Assembly (NCBI RefSeq): GCF_000364625.1
Contig: NZ_KB822605.1
Coordinates: forward strand, 1 to 64,000
Length of the DNA: 64,000 nucleotides
Reading direction: 5' to 3'
Origin: Pseudomonas thermotolerans DSM 14292
GTDB lineage: Bacteria > Pseudomonadota > Gammaproteobacteria > Pseudomonadales > Pseudomonadaceae
The position numbers and the translations under genes were made by a program. Under the pieces are notes generated by a model. That model had not been told where the DNA came from. It worked only from the letters and a program-made list of their open reading frames with translations, and did not search any database. Each line of letters begins with the position of its first letter. Positions within the stretch are counted from its first letter, which is position 1. This document shows positions 27,797 through 37,484 of the stretch, one piece after another.

Positions 27797-28450
27797 TCAG
27801 GCGCTCAGGCTGACCGGTTGGGGATTGGGGTGGAAGAACACGTGCTCGCAGATCGGCCCCAAGGCTACCTCGCCGATCTCCTCGTAGCCCTGGCGGACGT
27901 AGAAGTCCAGGTAGCGGGGGTTGCCGGTGTCCAACACTATGCCCTGCGAACTGGTGTCCTGGGCGCACCAGTCGTGCAGCGCGGCGAGCAGTTGCTCGCC
28001 GAGACGCAGGCCCTGGAATTCCGGGTGCACGCCGAGCAGCGGCAGCACATGGTAGGGCCCCGGCGGCAGGCAGGCGAGCACAGCGTCGTGATAGTCCAGA
28101 TAGCGGCGGGTGCAGCGGAAGCCGGTGGTCAGCAACATGCGCAGGCGCCAGCCCCAGCTCTCGGTGATGTCCAGACGGCGCTGCGGCGGGGCGATCAGGG
28201 CGACGCCCACCAGGCGGTCGTCGATCAGCAGGCCGATGGCCGGCAGATCCTCGGAGAAGTGCTGGTCCACCAGTTCGCGGATGGTGGCGCGCACCCGATG
28301 GTCGTAGCCGGGCCGTTCGGCCTCGAACAGGTAGGCGAAGGTGGGCTCGTGGCGATAGGCGTGATACAGCAGTGAGCGCGCCTCGCGGGAATAGCCGTCG
28401 TCGAGCATGCGGACTTCGGCAGGGGCTGTGGGACGTTGGGCATTCGGCAT
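27797..28450 (-). CDS. GNAT-family acetyltransferase
   Basis: A 217-residue GNAT protein. The acetyl-CoA motif A region is HPEFQGLRLGEQLLAALHDW (Q-x-x-G/R-x-G type), followed by GIVLDTGNPRYLDFYVRQGYEEIGEVALG, a typical motif B with the NxxxxxFYxxxGF-like end. The N-terminus (MPNAQRPTAPAEVRMLDDG) is probably disordered. Substrate unknown. It is on the same strand as tamA, 57 bp upstream, but separated from it by an 11-bp hairpin. Confidence 0.85.
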   Translation of the reverse strand: MPNAQRPTAPAEVRMLDDGYSREARSLLYHAYRHEPTFAYLFEAERPGYDHRVRATIRELVDQHFSEDLPAIGLLIDDRLVGVALIAPPQRRLDITESWGWRLRMLLTTGFRCTRRYLDYHDAVLACLPPGPYHVLPLLGVHPEFQGLRLGEQLLAALHDWCAQDTSSQGIVLDTGNPRYLDFYVRQGYEEIGEVALGPICEHVFFHPNPQPVSLSA

Positions 28451-28561
28451 TCGCGATCGACCTCTTTGTTATTGTTGTCCATGACTTCCGGGCCCGGCCC
28501 GGAGAGGCCCTCAGCCACGTTAGCACCGCCCCCGCGCCACCGCCAGACACCAGGCCCTTGC

Positions 28562-28590
28562 TTGCACAGGTGCCGGCAGCGCCCTAGCAT
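28562..28590 (+). promoter_or_regulatory. Candidate sigma70 promoter of xthA
   Basis: TTGCAC (28562-28567) and TAGCAT (28585-28590) are separated by exactly 17 bp. Each matches about four of six consensus bases. Transcription would begin near 28597, leaving a leader of about 18 nt before ATG 28615. Confidence 0.45.
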
Positions 28591-28614
28591 CGGCGTTTTC
28601 CCAGGATGCCCGCT

Positions 28615-29427
28615 ATGAAGATCGTTTCTTTCAACATCAACGGCTTGCGTGCCCGTCCGCACCAGTTGGCGGCGCTGATCGAGAAGCACCGGCCTGACGT
28701 GATCGGCCTGCAGGAAACCAAGGTCAGCGACGACCAGTTCCCCGAGGCGGAGATCCGCCAACTCGGCTACCACGTGCACTACCACGGCCAGAAGGGTCAC
28801 TATGGCGTCGCCCTGCTCTCACGTCAGGCGCCCCTGGAGGTGCACAAAGGCTTCCCCGGCGACGACGAGGAGGCGCAACGGCGCTTCATCTGGGCCACCT
28901 TCGCCGATGCTCAGGGGGAGCCGATCACCGTGATGAACGGCTATTTCCCGCAGGGCGAGAGCCGCGACCATCCGGTCAAGTTCCCCGCCAAGCAGCGCTT
29001 CTACGCCGACCTGCAGCAGCTTCTGGAGACCCGCTTCAGCCCCGAGCAGCCGCTGGTGGTGATGGGCGACATGAACATCTCCCCGGAGGACTGCGACATC
29101 GGCATCGGTGAGGAGAACCGCAAGCGCTGGCTGCGCACCGGCAAGTGCAGCTTCCTGCCCGAGGAGCGCGAGTGGATGGCCCGGCTGAAGGGCTGGGGGC
29201 TGGTGGACAGCTTCCGCCACCTCAACCCCGGGGTGAACGACCGCTTCAGCTGGTTCGACTACCGCAGCCGAGGCTTCGAGGACGATCCCAAACGTGGCCT
29301 ACGCATCGACATCATCCTCGCCACCAACCCGCTGTTGCCGCGCTTCAAGGACGCCGGCGTGGACTACGAGCTGCGCGGCATGGAGAGGCCCTCCGACCAC
29401 GCGCCGATCTGGCTGGAGATTGACTGA
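28615..29427 (+). CDS. xthA: Exodeoxyribonuclease III
   Basis: Class II AP endonuclease and 3'-5' exonuclease of base-excision repair. The 270-residue product matches the usual length. Exo III family motifs are present: [17 protein letters not shown] at the N-terminus (Asn metal ligand), VIGLQETKV (catalytic Glu), [23 protein letters not shown] (catalytic Asp/Asn), [12 protein letters not shown] and the C-terminal [14 protein letters not shown] with the catalytic SDH. The ATG at 28615 after CAGGA is preferred over ATG 28606, which would add MPA. Confidence 0.96.
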   Translation: MKIVSFNINGLRARPHQLAALIEKHRPDVIGLQETKVSDDQFPEAEIRQLGYHVHYHGQKGHYGVALLSRQAPLEVHKGFPGDDEEAQRRFIWATFADAQGEPITVMNGYFPQGESRDHPVKFPAKQRFYADLQQLLETRFSPEQPLVVMGDMNISPEDCDIGIGEENRKRWLRTGKCSFLPEEREWMARLKGWGLVDSFRHLNPGVNDRFSWFDYRSRGFEDDPKRGLRIDIILATNPLLPRFKDAGVDYELRGMERPSDHAPIWLEID

Positions 29428-29463
29428 GGCGCTCTGCCCCGCGCTTTTGCGGCGCGGGTTCCG

Positions 29464-29497
29464 CTGTAACGCGACCGTCATGAAGCGGCCCTAGCCT
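29464..29497 (+). promoter_or_regulatory. Candidate Pho box and -10 region
   Basis: CTGTAAC (29464-29470) and CCGTCAT (29475-29481) are two CTGTCAT-like heptamers separated by 4 bp, the PhoB-binding layout (11-bp period). A weak -10, TAGCCT (29492-29497), lies 10 bp after the box, where it should be when PhoB replaces the -35. It precedes a PstS-like gene by 31 bp. Confidence 0.5.
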
Positions 29498-29528
29498 GTG
29501 CGCGGTCTCAATCCGCCGGAGTTGCCGC

Positions 29529-30902
29529 ATGACGCTGTCGCGTGCCTTTCTCGCCATTTTTCTGCTGTCCGCCGCGCTGAGCAGCCACGGCGACCCTGCG
29601 TCGCTGTTGCGCATCCAGGGTTCCAACACCATCGGCGCCGCCCTGGCTCCCGCGTTGATGGAAGGGCTGCTGCGTCAGCAGGGCTTCAGCGACATCGCCC
29701 GACAACCGGGGGATGAGGAGAACGAGCTGATCCTGCTGGCACGCCGGCCCGATGGGGTTCGCGTGCAGATGACCATCGCCGCCCATGGTTCGAGCACCGG
29801 TTTTCGTGCCCTGCGCGAAGGTCGCGCCGAGCTGGCCGCCGCGTCCCGGCCAGTCAGGGACAGCGAGGTGGCGGCCCTTGCCGAACGCGGGGACCTGCGC
29901 TCGGCCGCCGCCGAACAGGTGATCGCCATCGATGGCCTGGCCATCATCGTGCATCCGACCAATCCGCTGCGCAGCCTGACCATCGACCAACTGGCCGCGC
30001 TGTTCTCCGGGAAGCTGCGCAACTGGCGCCAGGTGGGCGGCGAGGACGCGCCGGTGCGCCTGTATGCCCGCGATGACCGCTCCGGCACCTTCGACACCTT
30101 CAACGAGTTGGTGCTGGCGCCCCGGGGCGACGCGCTGGCCAGCACGGCACAACGTTTCGAGTCCAATGACCGGCTGGCCGAGGCGGTGCTGAAGGATCCC
30201 CATGGCATCGGCTTCGTCGGCCTGGCCTCGGTGGGCGGCGCCCGCGCCCTGGCGGTGTCTTCCGGGGGCGCGCAGGCACTGCCGCCAACCCCCGACAGCA
30301 TTGCCACCGAGGATTATCCCCTGGCCCGTCGCCTGTTCCTCTACCGCGCGCCGGGAGATGCCAGCCCCTGGGCCCAGGCACTGCTGGACTTCGCCCAGAG
30401 CCGCGAGGGCCAGCGGATCGTCGAACAGGTGGGCTTCGTTGGCCAGAACCTGCGCCTGGTGCCGGTCCAGGCGGACCCGCGCATGCCGGCGGCCTACCGC
30501 GACCTGGCCGGTGGCGCGCGGCGCCTGTCGGTCAACTTCCGCTTTCACGAAGGCAGCGCGCAGCTGGACAACAAGGCCCTGCGGGACCTGGAGCGGGTAC
30601 GCGATCACGTGCGGGAAACCGGAGCGCAACTGGTGCTGGTGGGCTTCGGCGACACCAAGGACGACCCCGCGCGCGCCCGGCTGCTGTCGCGCCTGCGGGC
30701 CGAAACGGTGCGCCAGGCGCTGTTCCGTGCCGGCGTGACCGCCGTGCAGACCCTGGGCATCGGCGACGACCTGCCGGTGGCCGACAACCACGATCCGGCC
30801 GGGCGACTGCGCAACCGGCGGGTGGAGATCTGGGTACGCCAGGGGCGAGCCAGGGACCGTTGCACTCGACGGCCAACAGGCATAGCCTATTGCGCGCAGT
30901 GA
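29529..30902 (+). CDS. PstS-like phosphate-binding protein with C-terminal OmpA domain
   Basis: An exported protein of 457 residues. The signal peptide (MTLSRAFLAIFLLSAALSSHG) is followed by a PstS/PBP-like domain: IQGSNTIGAALAPALMEGLL, GSSTGFRALREGRAELAAAS, FSGKLRNWRQVGG, YARDDRSGTFDTFNELVL and a later GIGFVGLASVGGA. From about residue 335 it becomes an OmpA/MotB peptidoglycan-binding domain (VNFRFHEGSAQLDNKALRDL; the end NRRVEIWV). This architecture could tether a phosphate-binding protein to the cell wall. No pst permease genes adjoin. The upstream Pho box suggests phosphate-starvation control. The last 21 residues are an Arg-rich tail with two Cys. Confidence 0.88.
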   Translation: MTLSRAFLAIFLLSAALSSHGDPASLLRIQGSNTIGAALAPALMEGLLRQQGFSDIARQPGDEENELILLARRPDGVRVQMTIAAHGSSTGFRALREGRAELAAASRPVRDSEVAALAERGDLRSAAAEQVIAIDGLAIIVHPTNPLRSLTIDQLAALFSGKLRNWRQVGGEDAPVRLYARDDRSGTFDTFNELVLAPRGDALASTAQRFESNDRLAEAVLKDPHGIGFVGLASVGGARALAVSSGGAQALPPTPDSIATEDYPLARRLFLYRAPGDASPWAQALLDFAQSREGQRIVEQVGFVGQNLRLVPVQADPRMPAAYRDLAGGARRLSVNFRFHEGSAQLDNKALRDLERVRDHVRETGAQLVLVGFGDTKDDPARARLLSRLRAETVRQALFRAGVTAVQTLGIGDDLPVADNHDPAGRLRNRRVEIWVRQGRARDRCTRRPTGIAYCAQ

Positions 30903-30988
30903 CTACCGGGCCCCTCTGGCGGTGGGTTTCCCCACCGTGATGTCGGAGTCAGCTGTTTTCGACAATCCGATGCTGGAGGGCCTGACCG

Positions 30989-31975
30989 ATGCATCCGTTC
31001 GACTTTCTGACAACCCCCTTCCTGGGAACTCCCGCCTGGTTCTGGCTGGGCTTTCTCGTCATCGTGCTGGCCCTGTTGATCCTCGACCTGGGCGTGTTGC
31101 ACCGCGACAACCGTGAAATCGAAATGCGCGAAAGCCTGCTGCTGTACGCCGGCTACTTCGTCGTGGGCGTACTGTTCGGCGGCTGGGTGTGGTACGAGCT
31201 GGGCGCCCACAGCGCCCTGGACTTCTACACGGGCTTCCTGGTCGAGCAATCGCTGTCCATGGACAACGTGTTCGTGATGGCGATGATCCTCGGCTTCTTC
31301 GGCATCCCCCGCCGCTACCAGCACCGCGTGCTGTTCTGGGGCATTCTCGGAGTGATCGTCCTGCGCGCCATCATGATCGGCCTGGGCACCGCGCTGGTGA
31401 AGGAGTTCGAGTGGGTGCTCTACCTGTTCGGCGTCTTCCTGCTGTTCACCGGGGTGAAGATGCTGTTCGTCAAGGAGGAAGCCCACCCCGACCTGGCGCA
31501 CAATCCAGTGCTGGGCTTCCTGCGCCGGCACATCCGGGTGAGCGACCAGCTGCATGACGGACGCTTCTTCGTGCGCCTGCCGCACGCCGCGGGTCGACCG
31601 CTGCTCTACGCCACCCCGCTGTTCCTGGCCCTGGTGCTGATCGAGCTGGCCGACCTGATGTTCGCGGTGGACAGCGTGCCGGCGGTGTTCGCCATCACCC
31701 AGGACCCCTACATCGTCTACACCTCGAACATCTTCGCGATCCTCGGCCTGCGCTCCCTGTACTTCGCCCTGGCCGCGCTGATGCACCGCTTCGTGTACCT
31801 CAAGTACGCCCTGGCACTCGTGCTGATCTTCATCGGCGGCAAGATCTTCGCCCACGGTTTCGTCGGCCAGATCCCGGCGCTGCTGTCCCTGAGCGTGACC
31901 CTCGGCCTGCTGGCTGGCGGGGTGATCCTCTCCCTGATCAAGACCCGCCGGCAGGCCGCCGACGCCGAGTCCTGA
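30989..31975 (+). CDS. TerC-family integral membrane protein
   Basis: A polytopic membrane protein of 328 residues. TerC/Alx proteins are implicated in manganese export and metal loading at the membrane; 'tellurite resistance' is a historical label. Visible: LGFLVIVLALLILDLGVLHR (TM1), FYTGFLVEQSLSMDNVFVMA with the conserved acidic ExSLSxDN motif, RYQHRVLFWGILGVIVLRAI, a cytosolic loop of about 50 residues, and LVLIELADLMFAVDSVPAVF with the second conserved acidic motif. ATG 30989 follows GGAGG at a rather long spacing. A 7-bp hairpin (CGGTGGG/CCCACCG) precedes it, but no yybP-ykoY riboswitch core was recognised. Confidence 0.92.
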   Translation: MHPFDFLTTPFLGTPAWFWLGFLVIVLALLILDLGVLHRDNREIEMRESLLLYAGYFVVGVLFGGWVWYELGAHSALDFYTGFLVEQSLSMDNVFVMAMILGFFGIPRRYQHRVLFWGILGVIVLRAIMIGLGTALVKEFEWVLYLFGVFLLFTGVKMLFVKEEAHPDLAHNPVLGFLRRHIRVSDQLHDGRFFVRLPHAAGRPLLYATPLFLALVLIELADLMFAVDSVPAVFAITQDPYIVYTSNIFAILGLRSLYFALAALMHRFVYLKYALALVLIFIGGKIFAHGFVGQIPALLSLSVTLGLLAGGVILSLIKTRRQAADAES

Positions 31976-31978
31976 GCC

Positions 31979-33208
<1,230 letters not shown>

Positions 33209-33292
33209 GGGGCACCTTTCTGGCTGGCAATGATTGGGGGCGGACTGATGCTAGAGCAGCGGTCTTGATTTATCGAGCCAATTTTCGTTGTG

Positions 33293-33306
33293 TATGAACA
33301 TTCATA
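33293..33306. promoter_or_regulatory. Candidate LysR operator in the divergent promoter region
   Basis: TATGAACATTCATA is a perfect inverted repeat (TATGAA-CA-TTCATA) and the most AT-rich stretch in the 143-bp acyl-CoA dehydrogenase/LysR gap. It has the interrupted-dyad form of LysR-type binding sites and lies 46 bp before the LysR start. Confidence 0.55.
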
Positions 33307-33351
33307 AATGATATGTAAGCCCTCTCCCCTTTCTCACTGGAGCGTGCCGAC

Positions 33352-34290
33352 ATGAGCCTCAACAAGGTGGATCTCAACCTGTTCGTCGTCTTCGACGCCA
33401 TCTACACCGAAGGCAACCTGACTCGCGCCGGGCAGATCGTCGGCATCACCCAGCCAGCCGTGTCCAACGCCCTCGCCCGCCTGCGCGAGACCTTCAACGA
33501 CCCGCTGTTCGTGCGTACCGCCCAGGGCATGGTGCCCACGCCCATGGCGCAGAACATCATCGGTCCGGTTCGCAACGCCCTGCAGCTGCTGCGCGTGTCT
33601 GTGCAGGAAAGCCGCGTCTTCAACCCGGCCCAGGCCAGCAAGACCTTCCGCATCAGCATGACCGACCTCAGCGAGGAGATCCTCCTGCCGCCGCTGTTCC
33701 AGCGCCTGCGCCGCCAGGCCCCCGGAGTGCGCATCGAGAGCTTCCTGGCCAAGCGCCGCGAGACCACCAGCGAACTGGCCGCCGGACGCCTGGACTTCGC
33801 CGTGGACGCGCCGCTCAACACCGATCCCCAGGTGCGCCACGTCAAGCTGCTGGACGACCGCTACGTGTGCGTGATGCGCAAGGGGCATCCGCTAGCCAAG
33901 GACAAACTCAGCCTCGACGAATACCTGTCGCTGACCCACATCCACATTTCCAGCCGGCGCAGCGGCCTCGGCTACGTGGACCTGGCCCTCGGCAAGATGG
34001 GCATCCAGCGCAAGATCGCCCTGCGCTCCCAGCACTACCTGATGGCCACCATGGTGCTGCGCGAAACCGACATGGCGATGACCGTGCCGGAACGCCTGGC
34101 CCGCCGCCACGACCTGCACTTCGTAGAGCTGCCGGTGAGTGACGTGCCCCCTCTGGAAACCCACCTGTACTGGCACGAGAGCACCGACCAAGACCCGGCC
34201 AACCGGTGGATGCGCGAGCAGCTCATCGAGCTGTCCCGGCAGATCGCCCAGAAGGAGAAGGAAGCCGCTCCGCGCAGCCCGGCAGGTTGA
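33352..34290 (+). CDS. LysR-family transcriptional regulator
   Basis: A 312-residue LTTR. The N-terminal winged helix is seen in VDLNLFVVFDAIYTEGNLTR followed by AGQIVGITQPAVSNALARLRETFNDPLFVR (residues about 4-55). The C-terminal effector domain (about 90-300) includes FRISMTDLSEEILLPPLFQR and LAAGRLDFAVDAPLNTDP, the NodD/PcpR-like subgroup. It is divergent from the acyl-CoA dehydrogenase with a dyad between them, so it probably controls that gene. A toxin-antitoxin pair follows on the same strand with its own promoter. Confidence 0.92.
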   Translation: MSLNKVDLNLFVVFDAIYTEGNLTRAGQIVGITQPAVSNALARLRETFNDPLFVRTAQGMVPTPMAQNIIGPVRNALQLLRVSVQESRVFNPAQASKTFRISMTDLSEEILLPPLFQRLRRQAPGVRIESFLAKRRETTSELAAGRLDFAVDAPLNTDPQVRHVKLLDDRYVCVMRKGHPLAKDKLSLDEYLSLTHIHISSRRSGLGYVDLALGKMGIQRKIALRSQHYLMATMVLRETDMAMTVPERLARRHDLHFVELPVSDVPPLETHLYWHESTDQDPANRWMREQLIELSRQIAQKEKEAAPRSPAG

Positions 34291-34300
34291 ACCCCGGCGG

Positions 34301-34343
34301 TTGTCGCTTGTCCATATCTGGACTAACATCGATTCAGAGTCCA
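34301..34343 (+). promoter_or_regulatory. Promoter and operator of the RES/Xre toxin-antitoxin pair
   Basis: -35 TTGTCG (34301-34306) and -10 TAACAT (34324-34329) are spaced by 17 bp. The spacer contains the inverted repeat GTCCA-TATC-TGGAC (34310-34323), which ends exactly at the -10. A further GTCCA half-site lies at 34339-34343. Binding there by the antitoxin or the toxin-antitoxin complex would block RNA polymerase. Confidence 0.65.
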
Positions 34344-34359
34344 TTCGTGGAGAAGCGCC

Positions 34360-34764
34360 ATGACCAACGCCGCCCGCAAGCCTGATCCGCTCGCCGACCT
34401 CGATTCCCCGAAGGCCGGCCAGGTGGCGCTCAAGTTCTTCTTCAGTCTGATGGACAAGTGGCGCTGCTCGGTCGAGGAACAGATGGTGCTCCTCGGCTCC
34501 ATCGGTCGCAGCACCCTCTACAAGTACCGCCAGCTACCGGAGATCCGTCTGCCGCGTGACACCCTGGAGCGGGTCTCCTACCTGATGGGCATCCACAAGT
34601 CACTGCGTATCCTGTTCGGCGACAAGCCGTCCACCTACGAATGGGTGCGCAAGCCCAACAGCGAAGCCCCCTTCAACGGCAAGAGCGCCCTCGAGCTGAT
34701 GCTTGCCGGCAGCGTGGTCGACCTGGCCACCGTGCGCCGCTACCTGGACGGGGTTCGCGGTTGA
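34360..34764 (+). CDS. Antitoxin, Xre/MbcA/ParS family (DUF2384)
   Basis: A 134-residue antitoxin of the RES-Xre type. An N-terminal Xre-like helical DNA-binding region (FFSLMDKWRCSVEEQMVLLG, then SIGRSTLYKYRQLPEIRLPR) precedes the MbcA/ParS C-terminal domain (LERVSYLMGIHKSLRILFG, then WVRKPNSEAPFNGKSALELM with the conserved P-F-x-G-K/R-S motif), which in relatives plugs the toxin active site. ATG 34360 follows GTGGAGAAG. The stop TGA overlaps the TTG start of the toxin. It is probably autoregulated through the dyad in its promoter. Confidence 0.9.
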   Translation: MTNAARKPDPLADLDSPKAGQVALKFFFSLMDKWRCSVEEQMVLLGSIGRSTLYKYRQLPEIRLPRDTLERVSYLMGIHKSLRILFGDKPSTYEWVRKPNSEAPFNGKSALELMLAGSVVDLATVRRYLDGVRG

Positions 34765-35438
34765 AGCGTGAAACCCTCCCGGCCTGGCCCCGGGCCTACC
34801 GCATCGTCTCCAGCGCCTTCCCGCCGATCTCGGTGTTCGAGGACGTGCTCGATCCGGCCGACCTGGAGCAGGCCTATCTGATCGAGGGGCTGACCAACGA
34901 CCGCCTGCGCGAGCAGGCCGGCCTGCTCGCCCTGGTGGCGCCGGAGGATCGGGTCTCTGGCCCCGGCTCCTCGCCGCTGATGGCCGCCTTCACCCACATC
35001 GGCCACCCCAGTCGCTTCAGCGATGGCCAGTATGGCGTCTACTACTGTGGCGACAGCCTGCCGACCGCCATCGCCGAGACCCGTTACCACAAGGAGCGTT
35101 TCCTGCGCGCCACCCACGAGCCGAGCCTGGAACTGACCATGCGCAGCTACGTGTGCCAGGTGGTCAAGCCACTGGTGGACATTCGCGACGGCCACGACGA
35201 GCTGCACGACCCAGACCCGGCCAGCTACCCGCTCGCCCAGCGCTTCGCCGCCGAGCAGCGCAAGGCCCGCGCCTGGGGCCTGCTGTACCGCAGCGTGCGG
35301 CATCCCGGCGGGGAATGCGCGGCGCTGTTTCGTCCGCCGGCAGCGACCATCCCGCTGCAGGGCGTGCACCTGCGCTACGTCTGGGACGGCAAGCTGCAGA
35401 AGATCGTCAACGTCTTCGAAATCAGGCAGTTGGAATGA
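34761..35438 (+). CDS. RES-domain toxin (NAD+-degrading ParT/MbcT family)
   Basis: Toxin of 225 residues. The three family-defining residues are visible: Arg14 in AYRIVSSAF, Glu in PTAIAETRYHKERFL and Ser in WGLLYRSVRHPGG. RES toxins deplete cellular NAD+ or ADP-ribosylate targets. The start is TTG at 34761, overlapping the antitoxin stop (TTGA), which keeps the toxin at or below the antitoxin level. No in-frame ATG or GTG near it fits. The longer frame open from 34641 is a shadow inside the antitoxin. The pair looks intact. Confidence 0.9.
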   Translation: MKRETLPAWPRAYRIVSSAFPPISVFEDVLDPADLEQAYLIEGLTNDRLREQAGLLALVAPEDRVSGPGSSPLMAAFTHIGHPSRFSDGQYGVYYCGDSLPTAIAETRYHKERFLRATHEPSLELTMRSYVCQVVKPLVDIRDGHDELHDPDPASYPLAQRFAAEQRKARAWGLLYRSVRHPGGECAALFRPPAATIPLQGVHLRYVWDGKLQKIVNVFEIRQLE

Positions 35439-35513
35439 ACTACTGAGCCTTCGCCAAAGGGAAACACCCGCCGCGCGACCGCGCTCGCAACAGGACCACC
35501 AGGACGCCCTGCC

Positions 35514-36194
35514 ATGCTGAAAAAAGGTTTCAACTCTCTGCTCACTACCTGGCTGACCGGCCTGCTGGTGCTGCTGCCCCTGACCCTGACGCTGATCCTG
35601 AGCGCCTGGCTGTTCGGGCTGATCAACAGCCTGGTCGGCCCGGCCACCCCCATCGGGCGGATGTTCGCCGCCCTCGGCCAGCCGTTTGCCCATTCGCCCT
35701 CACTGTCCTACCTGCTCGGCACCCTGATCCTGCTCGCTGCCATCTACGCGGTGGGCCTGGCGGTGCAGCTGGGCCTGCGCCGACCGCTGCGCAGGGTCAC
35801 CGACCTGACCCTGCGACGCATCCCGGTGTTCAACAAGCTCTACACCCTGGCCGAGCGCTTCGTCGCCCTGCTCGACAAGCGCGAGGGCGTCGGCATCGAG
35901 GCCATGAGTCCGGTGTGGTGCTTCTTCGGCGGCCAGGGCGCGGCGGTGCTGGCTCTGTTGCCCAACCCCGAGCCGGTGGAGATCGACGGCCGCGCCTACT
36001 TCGCGGTGCTGGTGCCCACCGCGCCCATTCCGGTGGGCGGCGGCCTGCTCTACGTACCCTGCGACTGGGTGAAGCCGGCCAACATGGGGATCGAGGCTTT
36101 CACCAGCATCTACGTGTCCATGGGCATCACCCCGCCGGCCGTAGCGCCAGTGAAGGAAGCCGCGGTGCCCGAGCAGGCACCGCTGCGGGAATAA
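35514..36194 (+). CDS. DUF502-family membrane protein
   Basis: A 226-residue inner-membrane protein with two N-terminal membrane segments (LTTWLTGLLVLLPLTLTLIL at about 9-35 and LSYLLGTLILLAAIYAVGLA at about 60-85). A cytosolic beta-rich DUF502 domain follows (RIPVFNKLYTLAERFVALLD, then FAVLVPTAPIPVGGGLLYVP with the conserved PTxPxPxxG motif, CDWVKPANMGIEAFTSIYVS). Function unknown; relatives are widespread in proteobacteria. It stands alone and converges with the acyl-CoA dehydrogenase gene downstream. Confidence 0.88.
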   Translation: MLKKGFNSLLTTWLTGLLVLLPLTLTLILSAWLFGLINSLVGPATPIGRMFAALGQPFAHSPSLSYLLGTLILLAAIYAVGLAVQLGLRRPLRRVTDLTLRRIPVFNKLYTLAERFVALLDKREGVGIEAMSPVWCFFGGQGAAVLALLPNPEPVEIDGRAYFAVLVPTAPIPVGGGLLYVPCDWVKPANMGIEAFTSIYVSMGITPPAVAPVKEAAVPEQAPLRE

Positions 36195-36272
36195 AAGTCC
36201 GCCCTCCCGTACCGACAGGGAGCCAGGGCTCATGGGGCAGGCCGATGCGCCTGCACGGCGGCAAGGGGGATT

Positions 36273-37400
36273 CTAGAGACTGCGGGCGATCACCATGCGC
36301 TGTACGTCGCTGGTGCCTTCGTAGATCTGGCACACGCGCACATCGCGGTAGATGCGCTCCACCGGAAAGTCCTTGAGATAGCCGTAGCCGCCCAGAGTCT
36401 GGATGGCCGCGGAGCAGACCTGCTCGGCCATCTCCGAGGCGAACAGCTTGGCCATCGAAGCCTCGGTCAGGCACGGCAGGCCGGCTTCGCGCAGGCTGGC
36501 GGCGTGGTGGACCATCTGCCGCGCCACGGCGATGCGGGTAGCCATGTCGGCGAGACGGAAGGCCACCGCCTGGTGCTCGATGATCGGCTTGCCGAAGGTG
36601 CGCCGCTCGTGGGCATAGTCGCGGGCGGCCTCGAAGGCCGCGCGGGCCATGCCTACCGCCTGGGCAGCGATGCCGATGCGTCCTCCCTCCAGGTTGGCCA
36701 GGGCGATGCGGTAGCCCTCGCCCTCCTCGCCCAGCCGATAGGCGGTCGGGACGCGCACGCCGTCCAGCTGGATCTGGCAGGTGTCCGAGGCGTGCTGGCC
36801 GAGCTTCTCCTCGACGCGCACCACCTGATAGCCGGGGGTGTCGGTGGGCACGATGAAGGCACTGATGCCCTTCTTGCCAGCCTGCGGATCGGTGACCGCG
36901 AAGACGATGGCGACGCCGGCATGGCTGCCGGAGGTAATGAACTGCTTGCTGCCGTCCAGCACGTAGTGATCGCTATCACGCCGAGCCCGGGTGCGCAGGT
37001 CGCTGGCATCCGAGCCGGCCTGCGGCTCGGTGAGTGCGAAGGCGCCGAGCAGCTCGCCACGGGCCAGCGGGCGCAGGAAGCGCTCCTTCTGTTCCTCGCT
37101 GCCGAACTTGAGGATCGGCATGCAGGCTACCGAATTGTGCACGCTCATGATGGTCGAGCAGGCGCCGTCGCCGGCGGCGATCTCCTCCAGGGCCAGGGCG
37201 TAGGCCAGGTGGCTGGTCTGCGCGCCGTCCCAGTCCTCCGGCACCAGCATGCCGAGGAAGCCCAGCTCGGCCATCTCGCGCAGGGCCTCGGCGGGGAAAC
37301 GGTGCTCGCGGTCCCAGTCGGCGGCGAACGGTTTGAGGCGTTCCTGGGCGAACTGGCGGGCCATGTCGCGGATCTGCAGCTCTTCTTCAGAGGGGATCAT
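36273..37400 (-). CDS. Short/branched-chain acyl-CoA dehydrogenase
   Basis: A 375-residue FAD enzyme introducing the alpha-beta double bond into acyl-CoA. Motifs are [20 protein letters not shown] (flavin loop), [40 protein letters not shown] and the catalytic-base segment [20 protein letters not shown] (Glu of YEG). The closest type is the ACADSB/2-methylbutyryl group, which matches the SDR and thiolase partners upstream. It is the last gene of the minus-strand catabolic block (PA2552-like), separated from the thiolase by 84 bp with a 10-bp hairpin. Confidence 0.92.
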   Translation of the reverse strand: MIPSEEELQIRDMARQFAQERLKPFAADWDREHRFPAEALREMAELGFLGMLVPEDWDGAQTSHLAYALALEEIAAGDGACSTIMSVHNSVACMPILKFGSEEQKERFLRPLARGELLGAFALTEPQAGSDASDLRTRARRDSDHYVLDGSKQFITSGSHAGVAIVFAVTDPQAGKKGISAFIVPTDTPGYQVVRVEEKLGQHASDTCQIQLDGVRVPTAYRLGEEGEGYRIALANLEGGRIGIAAQAVGMARAAFEAARDYAHERRTFGKPIIEHQAVAFRLADMATRIAVARQMVHHAASLREAGLPCLTEASMAKLFASEMAEQVCSAAIQTLGGYGYLKDFPVERIYRDVRVCQIYEGTSDVQRMVIARSL

Positions 37401-37447
37401 TCTTCTCGAGCCTTCTTTAGGAGTCTTTGATAACTGTTTGTTTTATT

Positions 37448-37476
37448 GAAAGAGCGGAAAGCGGATCCGCTCTTTC
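37448..37476 (-). other. Hairpin between the thiolase and acyl-CoA dehydrogenase genes
   Basis: GAAAGAGCGG (37448-37457) pairs perfectly with CCGCTCTTTC (37467-37476) around a 9-nt loop, just after the thiolase stop. The sequence following on the minus strand is A-rich, not U-rich, so attenuation or mRNA processing is likelier than full termination. Confidence 0.5.
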
Positions 37477-37484
37477 GGCAAGGC

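Noticed and set aside
30903-30988. yybP-ykoY-type manganese riboswitch before the TerC gene
   Set aside because: Only a simple 7-bp hairpin is present; the conserved riboswitch core was not recognised and the gap is short.
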